A stretch of DNA of 64,000 nucleotides from Aldrovandia affinis (Eukaryota > Chordata > Actinopteri > Notacanthiformes > Halosauridae): positions 548,115 to 612,114 of the forward strand of contig JAINUG010000324.1 of the NCBI GenBank assembly GCA_029706075.1. Direction: 5' to 3'. The notes below the pieces were generated by a model. It was given only the letters and a program-made list of their open reading frames with translations. It was not told the DNA's origin and did no database searches. The position numbers were made by a program, and so were the translations under genes. Shown here piece by piece: positions 38,573 to 48,695 of this stretch (the stretch's first letter is position 1; each line of letters starts with the position of its first letter).

Positions 38573-39635
38573 GTGGTGTGAATAATTGTGATCCAGATGT
38601 TTTCTGGAAAAAAATATTATTAGTAAAACACGTTTTTTTTCTGAAGAATTGTATTGTAGGTTTGGAATTCTATGATTTTTTTGCATAAAATATACCTCAT
38701 TACTTATATAGTTTATTTTATACGATCTCTTTTGTTCATCTTTATCAAGGGTGTGAATAAAAACGGAGTCTACTGTATATACAGTATGTAACATATAATA
38801 TATGTAATATATAACTCCAAAACTATTCAACCCTTGATAAATATGAGCAAAAAAGGCTGTATAAAATACAAATACAATTGCTCAGAGAAAAATATTTGGT
38901 TGAACAATAAAAAGATAATAATTCCCCAAAAATCTGTCACAATTATTCACCCCCCTGTTTTCAGTGCTTTGTGCACCCACTCCGCGCAAGGATGACACGA
39001 CTGAGTCTTCTTCTGTCGTGTGTTACGAGACTGGTGAAAATATTGGGGGATCTTTGACCATTCCTTCACACAGAATCTTTCAATATTCTTCAGATCTTGC
39101 AATTGTGGACTGCCCTCTTCAATTCATCGGTCGGGTTCAAGTCTGGAGACTGAGATGGCCATGGCAAAACATTAATTTTGTGGTTAATTAACCACTTCCT
39201 GGTTGATTTTGAGTTATGCTTGGGATCATGCAAGGGAACCAGGATTTGGCCCAAATGTCTTGGTGCTTGCTGGAGTTCATGATTCTATGTCTGATGGTAG
39301 ATTTGGAGACTTTGTGTCCCCAAGATACAACCAAGTTTTGTAGATCTCCAACTGTGAGGCTTGGATTTTTATTTGCCTCCCAAACAAGAGGCACTGGTGT
39401 GTCCTCTACCAGGCGGGTTTACCACTGTCCACCTAAGAGTGGAAAGTGGTATCTTTAGTTTTTTTAGTTTTTGTTTGTAACCATCTCCTGACAACCTTTT
39501 ATCTTGTTTCTTCCAAGAGTTATTTGCCTTTCCCCATGGTGATGGATGACAAATGGAGCTTACATGTGTGTTACCTCATGTGTGTTACCCCAGTGAACTT
39601 CATGGGAGGCCACAATACAGTTCCCTAAGATTGTG
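38573..39635 (-). mobile_element. degenerate Tc1-like DNA transposon, minus strand
   Basis: Minus-strand fragments of a Tc1/mariner transposase. An amino-terminal helix-turn-helix segment (LTVGDLQNLV then KVSKSTIRHR) lies at 39394-39188. A degenerate catalytic carboxyl part follows at lower coordinates, including a damaged PDLNP-like block near 39140 and QDLKNIERFCVKEWSKIP near 39095-39040. The catalytic middle is largely deleted and stops and frameshifts are present, so it is inactive. AATTATTCAC-type end sequences occur at 38574-38592 and, inverted, at 38937-38955. Transposition would have used DDE chemistry at TA targets (family knowledge). Limits are approximate. Confidence 0.8.
38741..38841. 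repeat. 100-bp inverted repeat with central palindrome
   Basis: The arms TTTATCAAGGGTGTGAATA and, inverted, ATTTATCAAGGGTTGAATA flank AT-rich DNA with a perfect 16-bp palindrome, TACTGTATATACAGTA, at about 38771-38786. It lies inside the 3' part of the minus-strand Tc1 remnant and looks like a MITE, or two Tc1 ends abutting at a TA. Confidence 0.8.
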
Positions 39636-39636
39636 A

Positions 39637-40030
39637 GATGAACATGGTGTGGGGTGCATTTTCCTGGCATGGTAAACACCAATAAATACAAAGGCATTTT
39701 TGAGCTTCATCCCGTGGTGAAGTATTTCTATGCTGGTGGGAGTGGTCTCTTCCGGGATGACAACATGGTTTGACGAGGATGAAAACAATGCAAACCATAT
39801 GCCATTGCTGTCCCAGTCACCATATGTCAGCCCAATTGAACACTTATGGGAGATTCTTGTGGAAGAATGGGGTTGCATCCCTCCAATAGAGTTCCAGACA
39901 CTTGTAGACTATGCCAAGGCGCACTGAAGCTGTTCTGGCGGCTCGTGGTGGCCCAACGCCGTATTAAGAGACCTTATGTTGGTGTTGGAGTGTGATGGAG
40001 TTGGTTCCTTTATTTTGAGTTACCTGTGCA
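39637..40030 (+). pseudogene. degenerate Tc1-like transposase remnant, plus strand
   Basis: Plus-strand pieces of a second, different Tc1-like transposase: MVWGAFSWHG near 39645, then TTWFDEDENNANHM and SPIEHLWEIL near 39760-39860, VEEWGCIPPIEFQTLVD, and RRTEAVLAARGGPTPY ending at a stop near 39965. Family members have a further stretch between EHLWEIL and the EEW block; it is missing here, as is part of the segment after MVWGAF. Stops and frame changes confirm inactivity. It lies head to head with the minus-strand Tc1 remnant. Confidence 0.85.
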
Positions 40031-40042
40031 TACATAATATAT

Positions 40043-40110
40043 GTACACACACACACATACATACAGTATATATATATATACACACATATATATATATATA
40101 TATACATACA
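40043..40110. repeat. CA / TA microsatellite
   Basis: CACA, TACA and TATA units over about 68 bp directly after the Tc1 remnant. Confidence 0.92.
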
Positions 40111-41540
40111 ATTTTTTTATTTTTTTTATTTGTACATTTTGAAAGCTTTCAGTGTGACATTTCAGGCCGTGAACATGCTTTCCTTGTCATCTGTCATAGC
40201 ACAAGTTTAATGTCACGCTATTTTGAACACAAACATTGTAATTGAGCAGTGAGGTGAGAGACAAGAGATGAGCACTGATGCAGGGAAGCATTGAGCGATG
40301 CCAGGGCTGTGAAGCAGGCCCCAGCCTCGCTCAGTTGGCTGCAGCAATGAAGGCTTGTGCAGCGATATTGGCAGTGAACTGGAGATAATTCAGTGTCTGC
40401 TTCAGAAGGGATGAACAGAGAGCCTCTCGTCACATTACCAGACCCGAGCACTGTCAGCGCCAGCCGTTATCGAGCAGACAACAGCGGGGATGAGTTCTGA
40501 CCTTCATAAAAGAATTAGACTGCTCGCAACAGCCGCGCGCAAAACGAAGGAGACAAGAGAGACGTGGCCACTTCGGAGGTAAAGACGGATATGCTACAAG
40601 CCGGCGTCGACAAATTCCATTTGTCTATTTCGCTGACATTGTGCAAGGATTCCGGGTGATGCGGTGTACGCTGCATTGAGAAACCAGTAGAAAATAATTG
40701 AGCGTTGTTTTTTTTTTTGTTTTTTTCCCCCTTTCTTCAATAATTCAATGAATACGAAAATCAGAACTAGAGCAACGAGCATGCATGCATCTGGTGGTGT
40801 CTGGTGCAAATCGAGGAAAACCAAGGATTAATCCTAGTCTTCTCCACAAGGGGGCATTGTTCAGCTACACAATGACCACTGCACGGGAGAGATCCTTACT
40901 GGTCATAACAAGTCCGTGTTAAGGTCAGGTCGTGCCCTTTCCCATCTGGACCATTTAGAGAAACCATCATCGCTCAATTAAAAGGCGCCAATGTGAAGCC
41001 GCAGACGATGCAACCAACCTCCAGGTCGGTCGGTAAAGTTAAACATCGGCCCATCAAGTGCATTTGAAACAAGCTAATCAAAGTGCGCACTTCACTTTGA
41101 AAAAGATGAAAACCTTCAAATGGGTTCAGGGCCAGGAAATCAATGTGCATCGGCCCAGAGGCTGTGGGCACAGGACAGTAATAGCCTCTTCTGGCAAACG
41201 TCTTACGATGCAATGTTCCGTTGGTCACCCGCTGTCGTTGTAATAAAGTGCCAGTACCTGAGGCCCCATGACAATTATACACTCCCCCACACTCGAGTAG
41301 CGAGGTGCTCCCCCTTACTGCGGAACCAACTGGAGAAAAGTACCCTGGGATTAAGGACTGAAACTGAATCCCACAATCCGTCCCGTGGAAAACTAAGCAA
41401 CAACCATATGATGCAGTGGCCAGATCTGTCATCACCTGTGAATAGTAAAAAAGTGTGTTATCTGGGCCAACGAAACTCCCGTTGTGCAAAACTCGGCTGA
41501 ATCATGGAGGGAGGCGGTGAGACGGGGCTGCGTCACACTG
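40111..41540. other. intronic DNA, includes a long open frame of no known family
   Basis: A 171-codon open frame runs 41489-40974 on the minus strand. I recognise no domain, signal peptide or splice support in it. A CTCF-like motif lies at 40844. Nothing else is recognised. Confidence 0.45.
40844..40855 (+). promoter_or_regulatory. CTCF-like motif, plus orientation
   Basis: CCACAAGGGGGC followed by ATT fits the CTCF core except A at the Y position. Confidence 0.35.
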
Positions 41541-41541
41541 T

Positions 41542-41625
41542 TTCTTTTTAACCTTTTATTTTTACCGGGTAGAGCAACCGAGAAACGAAATTCTCGCTTA
41601 GCAGCGACGACCTGAGGAACCAGGA
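41542..41625 (-). mobile_element. probable LINE 3'-end fragment, minus strand
   Basis: The plus strand AACCTTTTATTTTTACCGGG, followed by GAAATTCTCGCTTAG, resembles the inverse of the LINE tail at 63640-63860 (AATCTCAA, CCTGGTTAAATAAAGG). It is diverged and GC-shifted; no coding part remains. Confidence 0.45.
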
Positions 41626-41652
41626 CAGGGCAGGCAAGACAAGGGATCGTGC

Positions 41653-41702
41653 AGCCAATCAGCCAATCAGCCAATCAGCCAATCAGCCAATCAGCCAATC
41701 AG
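41653..41702. repeat. six tandem AGCCAATC units (CCAAT boxes)
   Basis: Six perfect 8-bp copies starting at 41653, 41661, 41669, 41677, 41685 and 41693. Each contains CCAAT, the NF-Y core. The array lies about 0.6 kb from the 176-nt diaph2 exon. Confidence 0.95.
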
Positions 41703-42291
41703 ATGTAGGGAGGGGTTATTGAGGTGGCCAGATGCAGAGAGCCAGTTTAATGACTGAGCATCACAGTGACCAGGTTGGTGCGTTCTCTGCTTTTACCTCC
41801 TGGTCTGACCCCTCCCCCCCCTGGCTGGGACCAGATTCTGATTCAAGAGCAGACAGTAAGTAAAGGAGGCTTCCAACAGGAAATAAGAGGTAAGATGAAA
41901 ACAAAAGGCAGTCTAAAATGCATTTAAGCAGCCAACTGCTGTTTACAGAGGCCAACGGGGGGGAGGAGGGGGTCATAGACTATGAAATAATGCATTGCCT
42001 TGGCAAGAGCAACATTAAAGCCTTCCTCTTGATTTGGTGCCTTTTAGATGCGCGCTAATCAATCATCCACCGTTCCTCCACGTCCGATCTCAATTCCGCC
42101 ATTACGATAACGATTTGCGGATAGAAAGGAGGAAAAATAATCATATCTGGAGAGTGGCGCATTTACATTAGCCGAGACGACGCTCCCACTCCTGAGCCGA
42201 GACATCTGATAGCAAACGCAAGCAGGGAGTTCATTATCTATCCGCGGAGAGAGGGGGTAGGCAGAGCGGAGTCAAACGAAAGGGGGTTTAC

Positions 42292-42467
42292 CATCATCTT
42301 CTCGAAGAGGTCCACGATCTCCTTCTCCGAGAGGTTCATGGAGCGGTCGTCGAAGAGCGGCTGTGGCACGGGCAGCTCGGCCTGGTTGATCGGGAGTCGG
42401 TGGGGTGCTGGATCAGCGGCTTCTCCTTCTTCGTGCCTGCCTTCCTGAAGCTGGTGATCCTGTCGCG
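42292..42467 (-). CDS. diaph2: diaph2 coding exon with one-base deletion (frameshift)
   Basis: The exon begins RDRITSFRKAGTKKEKPLIQ and ends NLSEKEIVDLFEKMM. It covers the end of the amino-terminal basic stretch and the start of the Rho-binding / diaphanous inhibitory region of a DIAPH2-type formin. The acceptor is a C-rich tract ending acag and the donor is gtaaac. The two halves are in different frames: frame one runs through HPTDS, then goes out of frame and meets a TGA at 42338-42336; the second frame supplies INQAELPVPQPLFDDRS onward. The exon is 176 nt, one short of 59 codons, and both neighbouring exons are phase 0. A single missing base in the codon after DSx, near 42391-42395 beside a run of three identical bases, explains this. 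Sequencing error, a rare allele or real decay are all possible; the rest is well conserved, so error or a recent event is likeliest. Confidence 0.92.
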
Positions 42468-42542
42468 CTGTGGGGGGGGGGGGGACGAGAGAAAAGCAAC
42501 CCATAGTATCTGTGCTGTTGGTAGATTGTATTGTTCTACTTC

Positions 42543-42569
42543 AAAGAAAGAAAGAAAGAAAGAAAGAAA
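42543..42569. repeat. (GAAA)n microsatellite
   Basis: Six GAAA units, about 75 bp from the acceptor of the 176-nt diaph2 exon. Confidence 0.93.
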
Positions 42570-42643
42570 TACATCCGGTAGGCTGTGTACACAGGCGCAG
42601 GGTGGTCAAAATGTATGCACCAATATGGTGAGAATGAGCCCCA

Positions 42644-42786
42644 GCACACACCGTTTCAAAGCTCCTGGTGGTTTACTAATAAACAAATGGCGTTTTGACC
42701 TCACCGGGTCGACAGGATGAAGGCCGTCCCCCCGATGAAGGCCGCGTAGTTATTAAACCACCAAAGGTCTTTGAAACGGTGTGCAC
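42644..42786. repeat. inverted repeat, 37-39-bp arms
   Basis: The left arm 42644-42682 (GCACACACCGTTTCAAAG ... GGTGGTTTACTAATAA) and the right arm 42750-42786 (TTATTAAACCACCAAAGG ... GTGTGCAC) are reverse complements with a few mismatches. The 67-bp spacer carries ATGAAGGCCG twice (about 42718 and 42734). It is likely a foldback or MITE relic in the intron just 5' of the 176-nt exon. Confidence 0.85.
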
Positions 42787-42953
42787 GGGAAACATTCGTT
42801 TCCGCCCATTTCGTTCCACTGGGACGGGAGTTTTGGCTCAGAGGAGACAGCACAGACCGCCACACACTGCATTACATCGCATTGTATTACTCGAGTCCTC
42901 ACGCCATTGAGTAGCTCATTCTGTCAGACTTTCACTGCATGACTTTCACGGCT

Positions 42954-43180
42954 GGCAGTGTAGTGTAATGGTTAGAGAGCTGGGCTTGTAACTCAGAGGC
43001 TGCAGGTTTGCAGGTTCAATTCCCAGGTGGTGCACTGCTGTTGTATCCTTGAGCAAGGTACTTAACCTAAATTGCTTCAGTAAAATATCCAGCTGTATAA
43101 ATGGATTGTATGAAATGTAAACTGTGTGAGTCGCTCTGGATAAGAGTGTCTGCGAAATGGCCAAAATGTAATGTAAAATG
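42954..43180 (+). mobile_element. SINE copy (family A)
   Basis: tRNA-derived head (AGTGTAATGGTTAGAGAGCT A-box region; GCAGGTTCAATTCCC B-box), a body with TTGAGCAAGGTACTTAACCT, and a tail with GTCGCTCTGGATAAGAGTGT ending in TGTAA-type repeats. It matches the copy at 46845 closely along its length. Confidence 0.93.
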
Positions 43181-43198
43181 TCTTTGATATGTCTAACG

Positions 43199-43401
43199 CA
43201 GGGGTGTCAAACTCATTCCATCGAGGGCCGAGTGTATGCAGGTTTTTGTTGCAACCAGTGCATTACACCAGGTGATTTCAATTAGTTCCCCTCCTTGGTT
43301 GAAGAAGGAAGCTAATTCGTGAAATCACCTGGTGTAGTGCACTGGTTGCAACAAAAACCTGCATACACTCGGCCCACGATGGAATGAGTTTGACACCCCT
43401 G
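43199..43401. mobile_element. hAT-type MITE with 8-bp target-site duplication
   Basis: 203 bp, almost entirely an inverted repeat. It begins CAGGGGTGTCAAACTCATTC and ends with the inverse. Perfect flanking GTCTAACG copies at 43191-43198 and 43402-43409 are an 8-bp target-site duplication, the hallmark of hAT elements. It has no coding capacity. Confidence 0.93.
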
Positions 43402-43631
43402 GTCTAACGTCTCAGGCTCAAACATCCGCAGCAGGTCAGAAAGGATCTAGTCGCTCTGATCAATGACTACATTGAAATGTAAATGGCAGAGGGTGAAAGG
43501 GAGAAACTGGCCTTTGACTTACCTGCGCTCTTACCTGTATTCTTACCAGAGGGTCGCAAAAAAGGATGCAACACACACGGGATGTATGCACACCAACAGG
43601 CAATTTGGTGTTTTTAAGGGATGCACGAACA

Positions 43632-43826
43632 CAGGGGTGTCAAACTCATCCCATCGAGGGCCGAGTGTGTGCAGGTTTCTGTTGTAACCAATGCATTACA
43701 GATTTAAATTAGGTTCCCTCCTTAGTTGAAGAAGTGAGCTGATTAGTGAAATCACCTGGTGTAGTGCATTGGTTGCAACAGAAACCTGCATACACTCGGC
43801 CCTCGATGGAATGAGTTTGACACCTG
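43632..43826. mobile_element. second hAT-type MITE of the same family
   Basis: It starts CAGGGGTGTCAAACTCATCC and ends with ATGAGTTTGACACCTGTG. The internal sequence matches the MITE at 43199 in the same orientation with scattered changes. The right end is damaged (CACCTG instead of CACCCCTG) and no clear duplication flanks it, so it is the older or end-eroded copy. Confidence 0.88.
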
Positions 43827-44890
43827 TGCACAGTACTCAGTTACTCAATGTGGATGAGAGCAGAGAGAGTGTTAGAGAGAGAGAGAGAGAGGGTTAACTA
43901 GGTGGAAGCGATGTCCAGCTGCCGAGAGAATGGCGCACCGTTAACTCGGTGCAAGACCAAACGCAAAGTGCCGTCATTCTGCTTCCGACTCAGTTACCAG
44001 GTCAGAGAGGGTTCTGAAACCATGCGCAGCTCACTGTTAGTATTCATTGATAAAAATGGGCTTAGCGGTCATGCGGAGTGAACGGATGTGCATTCTTATG
44101 GATGAAATTTGGGAGGGGGGGGGTAACAAAGTAAAATAAAATAAATCAATTATGGCACACACTGCTGAAGACTGAAATATTTGTGGAGAGGCAAATGGAA
44201 CCTAAATTCCTAGCCTACCTCAACCTGAAAAAGCAGCGTTGAGTTTGAAAGCCCACGCAAAAACCTCTCTTTGTTTTTACTTTGATTTCTCCCTTTTTTT
44301 CAGATCACAAGAAAACAGAATGTTGACGATTTCAAAAAGATGCTCCCTGACTGAGAACCTACTGAGAAGTACAGAGGGGACTACTTTTCATAATATTACA
44401 ACTGTAAACATCTAAACCACGACAATGGATAAAAATATTTTATTTTCTCTTTTTTATTCCCAATATTCATTATGAATATTACCCTTTAGATTTAATTTAA
44501 TCATTTTAACCCAGAACAGAATTTCCATATTCCATGTTTTCTGACTTGCCTCAAATGAATTCATCTGAACATTTTTTTTTATATATATATCTGGCTGACA
44601 AATAAAAATGCTGCTCATCTTTTACAACTCAGCAAGAAAGTACAATTATTACTTATTCCACTTCCTTAAGGAAAGTGTGGCTATGCCGCAGCATAGGAGC
44701 TTCATGGGAGCTTCAAAGCAGAAACAAAATTGTTAAAGAAAAAAAAAATGCAGATGGGCTTACAAACTCACGCTTACATATCCACAAATATTTCAGATTT
44801 AGAAAAAAAAAAAAAAGTCCCATGCAGCCTTGAAAACAAAAGAAAACATAAAAATGGAATGTACAAAAACGTGACAAACCAGGACATCTT
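43827..44890. other. intronic DNA, no gene recognised
   Basis: AT-rich with a short GA run at about 43873-43892 and poly-T or poly-A stretches. It ends at the donor of the 33-nt diaph2 exon. Confidence 0.5.
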
Positions 44891-44892
44891 AC

Positions 44893-44925
44893 CATGTCAT
44901 CAGCCAATGTTTTAATGTGTATGTT
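44893..44925 (-). CDS. diaph2: diaph2 coding exon (33 nt), NIHIKTLADDM segment
   Basis: This small exon encodes eleven residues, NIHIKTLADDM, closely matching the amino-terminal segment of vertebrate DIAPH2 (human has a very similar NIQIKTLADDV just before RDRITSFRK; from memory). DIAPH2 is a diaphanous-related formin, a cytosolic and endosomal actin nucleator controlled by Rho GTPases. On the minus strand the exon follows a pyrimidine-rich acceptor (ccttcccttctacag) and is followed by a good donor (gtaagatg). It is exactly 33 nt and phase 0 at both ends, so it joins directly to the 176-nt exon starting at 42467. I could not find the preceding exon, which should carry the initiator methionine; it probably lies beyond 64000. 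A DIAPH3 paralogue is less likely, given the downstream QYISATAKS. Confidence 0.9.
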
Positions 44926-46840
44926 CTGTAGAAGGGAAGGGACATTACACAAATGAGATCCAACGTAAAACAACAGACCACACGGTGCCCTATTTTGACG
45001 AGGCAAAAAGGCAGCGCAGGAAGCAGACCCAGTGGGGTTCTGGTGTTCCGGAGTGGCTCAAGAGCACTAAATGAGTGAGTGTTCTCATCTCTGTTTTTAA
45101 GCACTTGTGCTGGCTTTGTTTGGGGGGTGTGGATTGATGCAGACGCATGACGCAGTGGTACATTAGAACAGATTTAAGGGGCCTGAACGAATCAGGCCCA
45201 AGACAACTAGTCTTAGTAAACGCACAACCGATGCGCTACGTGATGATGATATAAATTAAGATTTGGGCTATGAAATATGTTCAACTCACGGATAGTACTA
45301 TGATAACAGGATTACATTTCAATCCATTACTGCTAAATACATCATCATCATTTGTTGTACATATCATATAATTATCTATGTTTGTGCTTTCATGTTATTT
45401 GCAAAGAGACATTTACAAATCAGTACCATTATTATTATTATTATTCATACTATAATAATGTATTTAATTCAATATACATTTTCATTCAAGCATAAAGAAA
45501 AAAATTTCCATCGGTAAATAACATTATGTCATTAGCAGAAACACTTTAAAAGATAAAGTTTAATATCTTACTAAGGGCTTAAGGGACAGTCGTATTTGAG
45601 AACGGAGAGGGAGAGAGCGGCAGTGAGCATGTGCTACGCGAACAAACACGGGGGAAGATATCAACGTAAGACAGAACAGCTCAGTTCAAAGGGAATGTGC
45701 AAAGCGCTCTGATCGGAGAGTGCGCGGTCACACCTTCGCCACAGCTTCAGCTCACTGCATGCTGAAACCCGCAGTTGCACCGCACCCGCTTGCGTCGCTA
45801 AAACAGCGAAACTTGATTTCCGTGCTAGCGCTTGTGGTTAACATTTTTGTCGTTAAAATAGGGCACAGGGAGTGTATGCACGGGGTGCTTTCATCCACTG
45901 CATACGGGGGTCACAAGGTCATAGACTGAAACAACACACGCATGCACAGATGAGGGACATCACAAAGGCCCACATGAATCCGTGAACAAACAGACACATA
46001 GAAAAGCCCAGCGGAGCCCCACGTCGCCCACAGCACCAAGTGGATTATCGGCTCGATGGAGGGAATCATCTGCACCTGGACCACACTAAAGCGCATATAC
46101 TATTTATTTGGCTTTTCAGTTGATTCCGTTATAGGTTTCACGTTGGCATTGACCACCCATGTGTTCTTCTGGAAAACAATGGCTTCTTTAGGCTGGCAGA
46201 AAGCAGTACAATAGAGTGAGATCAGGGAAATAAATCCATTATGCAGCTTTTCAATGTAAAAATGTCAAATCCTGTATGCCGCTAGCCGCTGGTTAGCTGT
46301 ATCAGCCTTAGCTTAACAAAGATAAATTGGTTATGACTTCCACTTGGGTCCTGGGTCTGACTTCACAAGCCATTTATAGTGATGGTTACAAGTGCAAAAC
46401 TATGATGAAGTACACCACAGATTCGTTGCTGGAAATACTGTGCTTTTCTGGGGTTTTGGAGATTTCAGCATTTGCACTGGCGCCCAGTAAAACCTTTTGT
46501 GCTGGATCTGGTGGAGCAAAATCGAGCAAAGCCCAGCAGCCTGCAGCTGTCTAAAGCACAAAGGTGGCCACTACTGGCTAAAGGAGAAAACAACGCATTT
46601 CCACTGTTGTGTAAGTGTGTCCCTGTATGTTCAACACCCACTAAAGCCACTTGCTTTTATGCTATGCTAAACTAGGGCCACACTGTTCCACCATTGTCCC
46701 GTGTGCTCATTTTTGGTTGGTGAAATAGGTGCTCAACAATGGTGGAGATGCATCTTTGCTACGGTCTACCTTAAGAGTCGGCATAATTCTTCCACTTTGG
46801 TATAAGTCTGGCTTTGCTCAGTGATCATACAGGTGATGTC
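44926..46840. other. intron 5' of the 33-nt exon, no gene recognised
   Basis: Mostly AT-rich sequence with an ATT repeat near 45430. No exon resembling the DIAPH2 amino terminus is found on the minus strand. Confidence 0.5.
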
Positions 46841-46844
46841 AGGC

Positions 46845-47068
46845 AGGCAGTGTGGTATAATGGTTAGGGAACTGGGCTTGTAACGTTTAAGGTCGCAGGT
46901 TCAATCCCCAGGTGGGACACTGCCGTTGTACCCTTGAGCAAGGTACTTAACCTGAATTGCTACAGTTAATATCCAGCTGTATAAATGGATTGTAAAGAAA
47001 TGTGAACTGTAAGTCGCTCTGGATAAGAGCGTCTGCAAAATGCCTGGAATGTAATGTAATGTAATGTC
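46845..47068 (+). mobile_element. SINE copy (family A)
   Basis: Near full-length copy: GGTATAATGGTTAGGGAACT, GCAGGTTCAATCCCC (B-box), CCTTGAGCAAGGTACTTAAC, CTCTGGATAAGAGCGTCTGC and a (TGTAA)n tail. It is better preserved in the tail than the copy at 42954. Confidence 0.93.
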
Positions 47069-48205
47069 ATCCGAGCAGGCAAAACGTCAAGTCTGATGGT
47101 CACAGAACAGTGACCAAGGCCAGAACCGGGTCAGCGTTAACCAGTATAAACCAGTCCTTGGTTCCTGGCATCCTCTGAACTTGAGCAGCATCAGCCTCAG
47201 AGTGCTGGTACAGCATTTGGACTATTCACTTTTCTCTCTAACTCAATAACATTGTCCGTTTACACCTTAAGGGTAAGCCGGAATTACTTTCACAATTCAC
47301 AAGTATGTAAAACATTGCATATAGTAATTAAAATACAGTATAAGAACAATTAAAAAATATGTGCAAATATCTTTTAGCTAATTTCACACAAGTGAATACC
47401 ATTTCGGCTAATTGTACAGAATTAAAGAGAGGCAATCGGTTTACTGCGCCTAGTTCATTATCCAGCCAACACTGCACCGAAGCAATTTGTCACTTAACAA
47501 TTAGGTTTACATACCTTCTGGGCTTTATTGGATTATTAAAAACGAAATCTTTTTTATTAAGATAAATGTATGCGGCTAGGATAAATGCCTCTCTAACAAA
47601 ATTGAATTGTTCCCTGCACACAGACAAAACAAGACTTTGACTGAACAACGGTCTGTATGTTCTGAAGCCCAACTTAAAGTGTAACATCTAACATCTGAAA
47701 AGGCCAGCCTGGAAGATGCTGCATTGACCTGGTGTGTGGTTACTAGGGTTACCATATGTCAGATTTTGTCCTGAACATGTCTCTCTACCATTCCCAAAAT
47801 GTCTGCCCAGGCGGATTTTCCGAACATCTAAAACTGTTTTGCGCAGCTTGCCACGTTTCAAAACGTGTCCATAGCCTGTAACCTGCAGTATAATTAAACT
47901 CGTACACAATGTTGTTTTACAACAGAAAACATGGGTAGCAAGAGTTAATAGGCCCCCAATTCCCCCTTCTGCCACCCCCAACCCCGCAGGCCTGCACAGC
48001 AAATTTACCGGCAACCAGCTCGTATTTTACTGGAGCATGCCATCCCGGCCATTGTGCCCAAGGCCAGAAGTTGTGCTTCACAGAAGACTCAAACCCTCTA
48101 TGCGTAATGGTCCATTTGGACTGCTGGATTTCGTGCCAAAGAACATTCCATAGAGTGTTGCAATGCATGAACAGAATATAAAAATCTTTCAAGGCATCAC
48201 CCTTG
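47069..48205. other. intronic DNA, no gene recognised
   Basis: No exon, RNA gene or transposon end recognised. Confidence 0.5.
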
Positions 48206-48217
48206 CCACCAGGTGGC
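48206..48217 (+). promoter_or_regulatory. CTCF-like motif, plus orientation
   Basis: TTGCCACCAGGTGGCGCA; the core CCACCAGGTGGC fits CCASYAGRKGGC at every position. It lies about 40 bp from a SINE but not inside it. Confidence 0.45.
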
Positions 48218-48247
48218 GCATTGGAAAAAAAAAAACACTTTCACAGT

Positions 48248-48390
48248 TATATATGCCATTTAGCAGACGCTTTTATCCAAAGCGACTTACAGTAGTGAAT
48301 GCATACATTTTTCAGTATATGTGGTCTCAGTGGGGATTGAACCCACAACCTAAGCGTTGCCAACGCCGTGCTCTACCTACTGAGCCACAC
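48248..48390 (-). mobile_element. SINE copy (family B), minus strand
   Basis: On the minus strand GTGGCTCAGTAGGTAGAGCA, GGTTCAATCCCC, and a tail with GTCGCTTTGGATAAAAGCGT. Nearly identical to the copy at 11264-11412. Confidence 0.92.
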
Positions 48391-48695
48391 AGACCCACAG
48401 GGAATTCTGGGTTCATTGCAAGCTTAAAAAGGAAAGTCATTTCCACCACCTACTCTTATCACACTGCCAAATAATGTCACTTGTATGGTGTGAGCCAATA
48501 GACATTTATAATGTTCCTTGATGTTTTCAAAATGATGCCAATGTCATCAACGGGATGTTTTCATGTATCCATGGTTTCTACTAATGATTCATATCACGGT
48601 AGCAATTAAATTATAGTAATGCTTAAATGATCTGTTGATTAAGTATTCTTTTAAAACCCCCCCCCCCCTTGCGTCCCAGTCCCAGTCTGATACCC
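48391..48695. other. intronic DNA with a C run
   Basis: A run of C near 48657-48668; nothing else recognised. Confidence 0.5.

Noticed and set aside
40974-41489. 171-codon minus-strand open frame in the diaph2 intron
   Set aside because: No recognisable domain, signal or membrane segment, and no homology I can name; length alone is not enough. A protein search would settle it.
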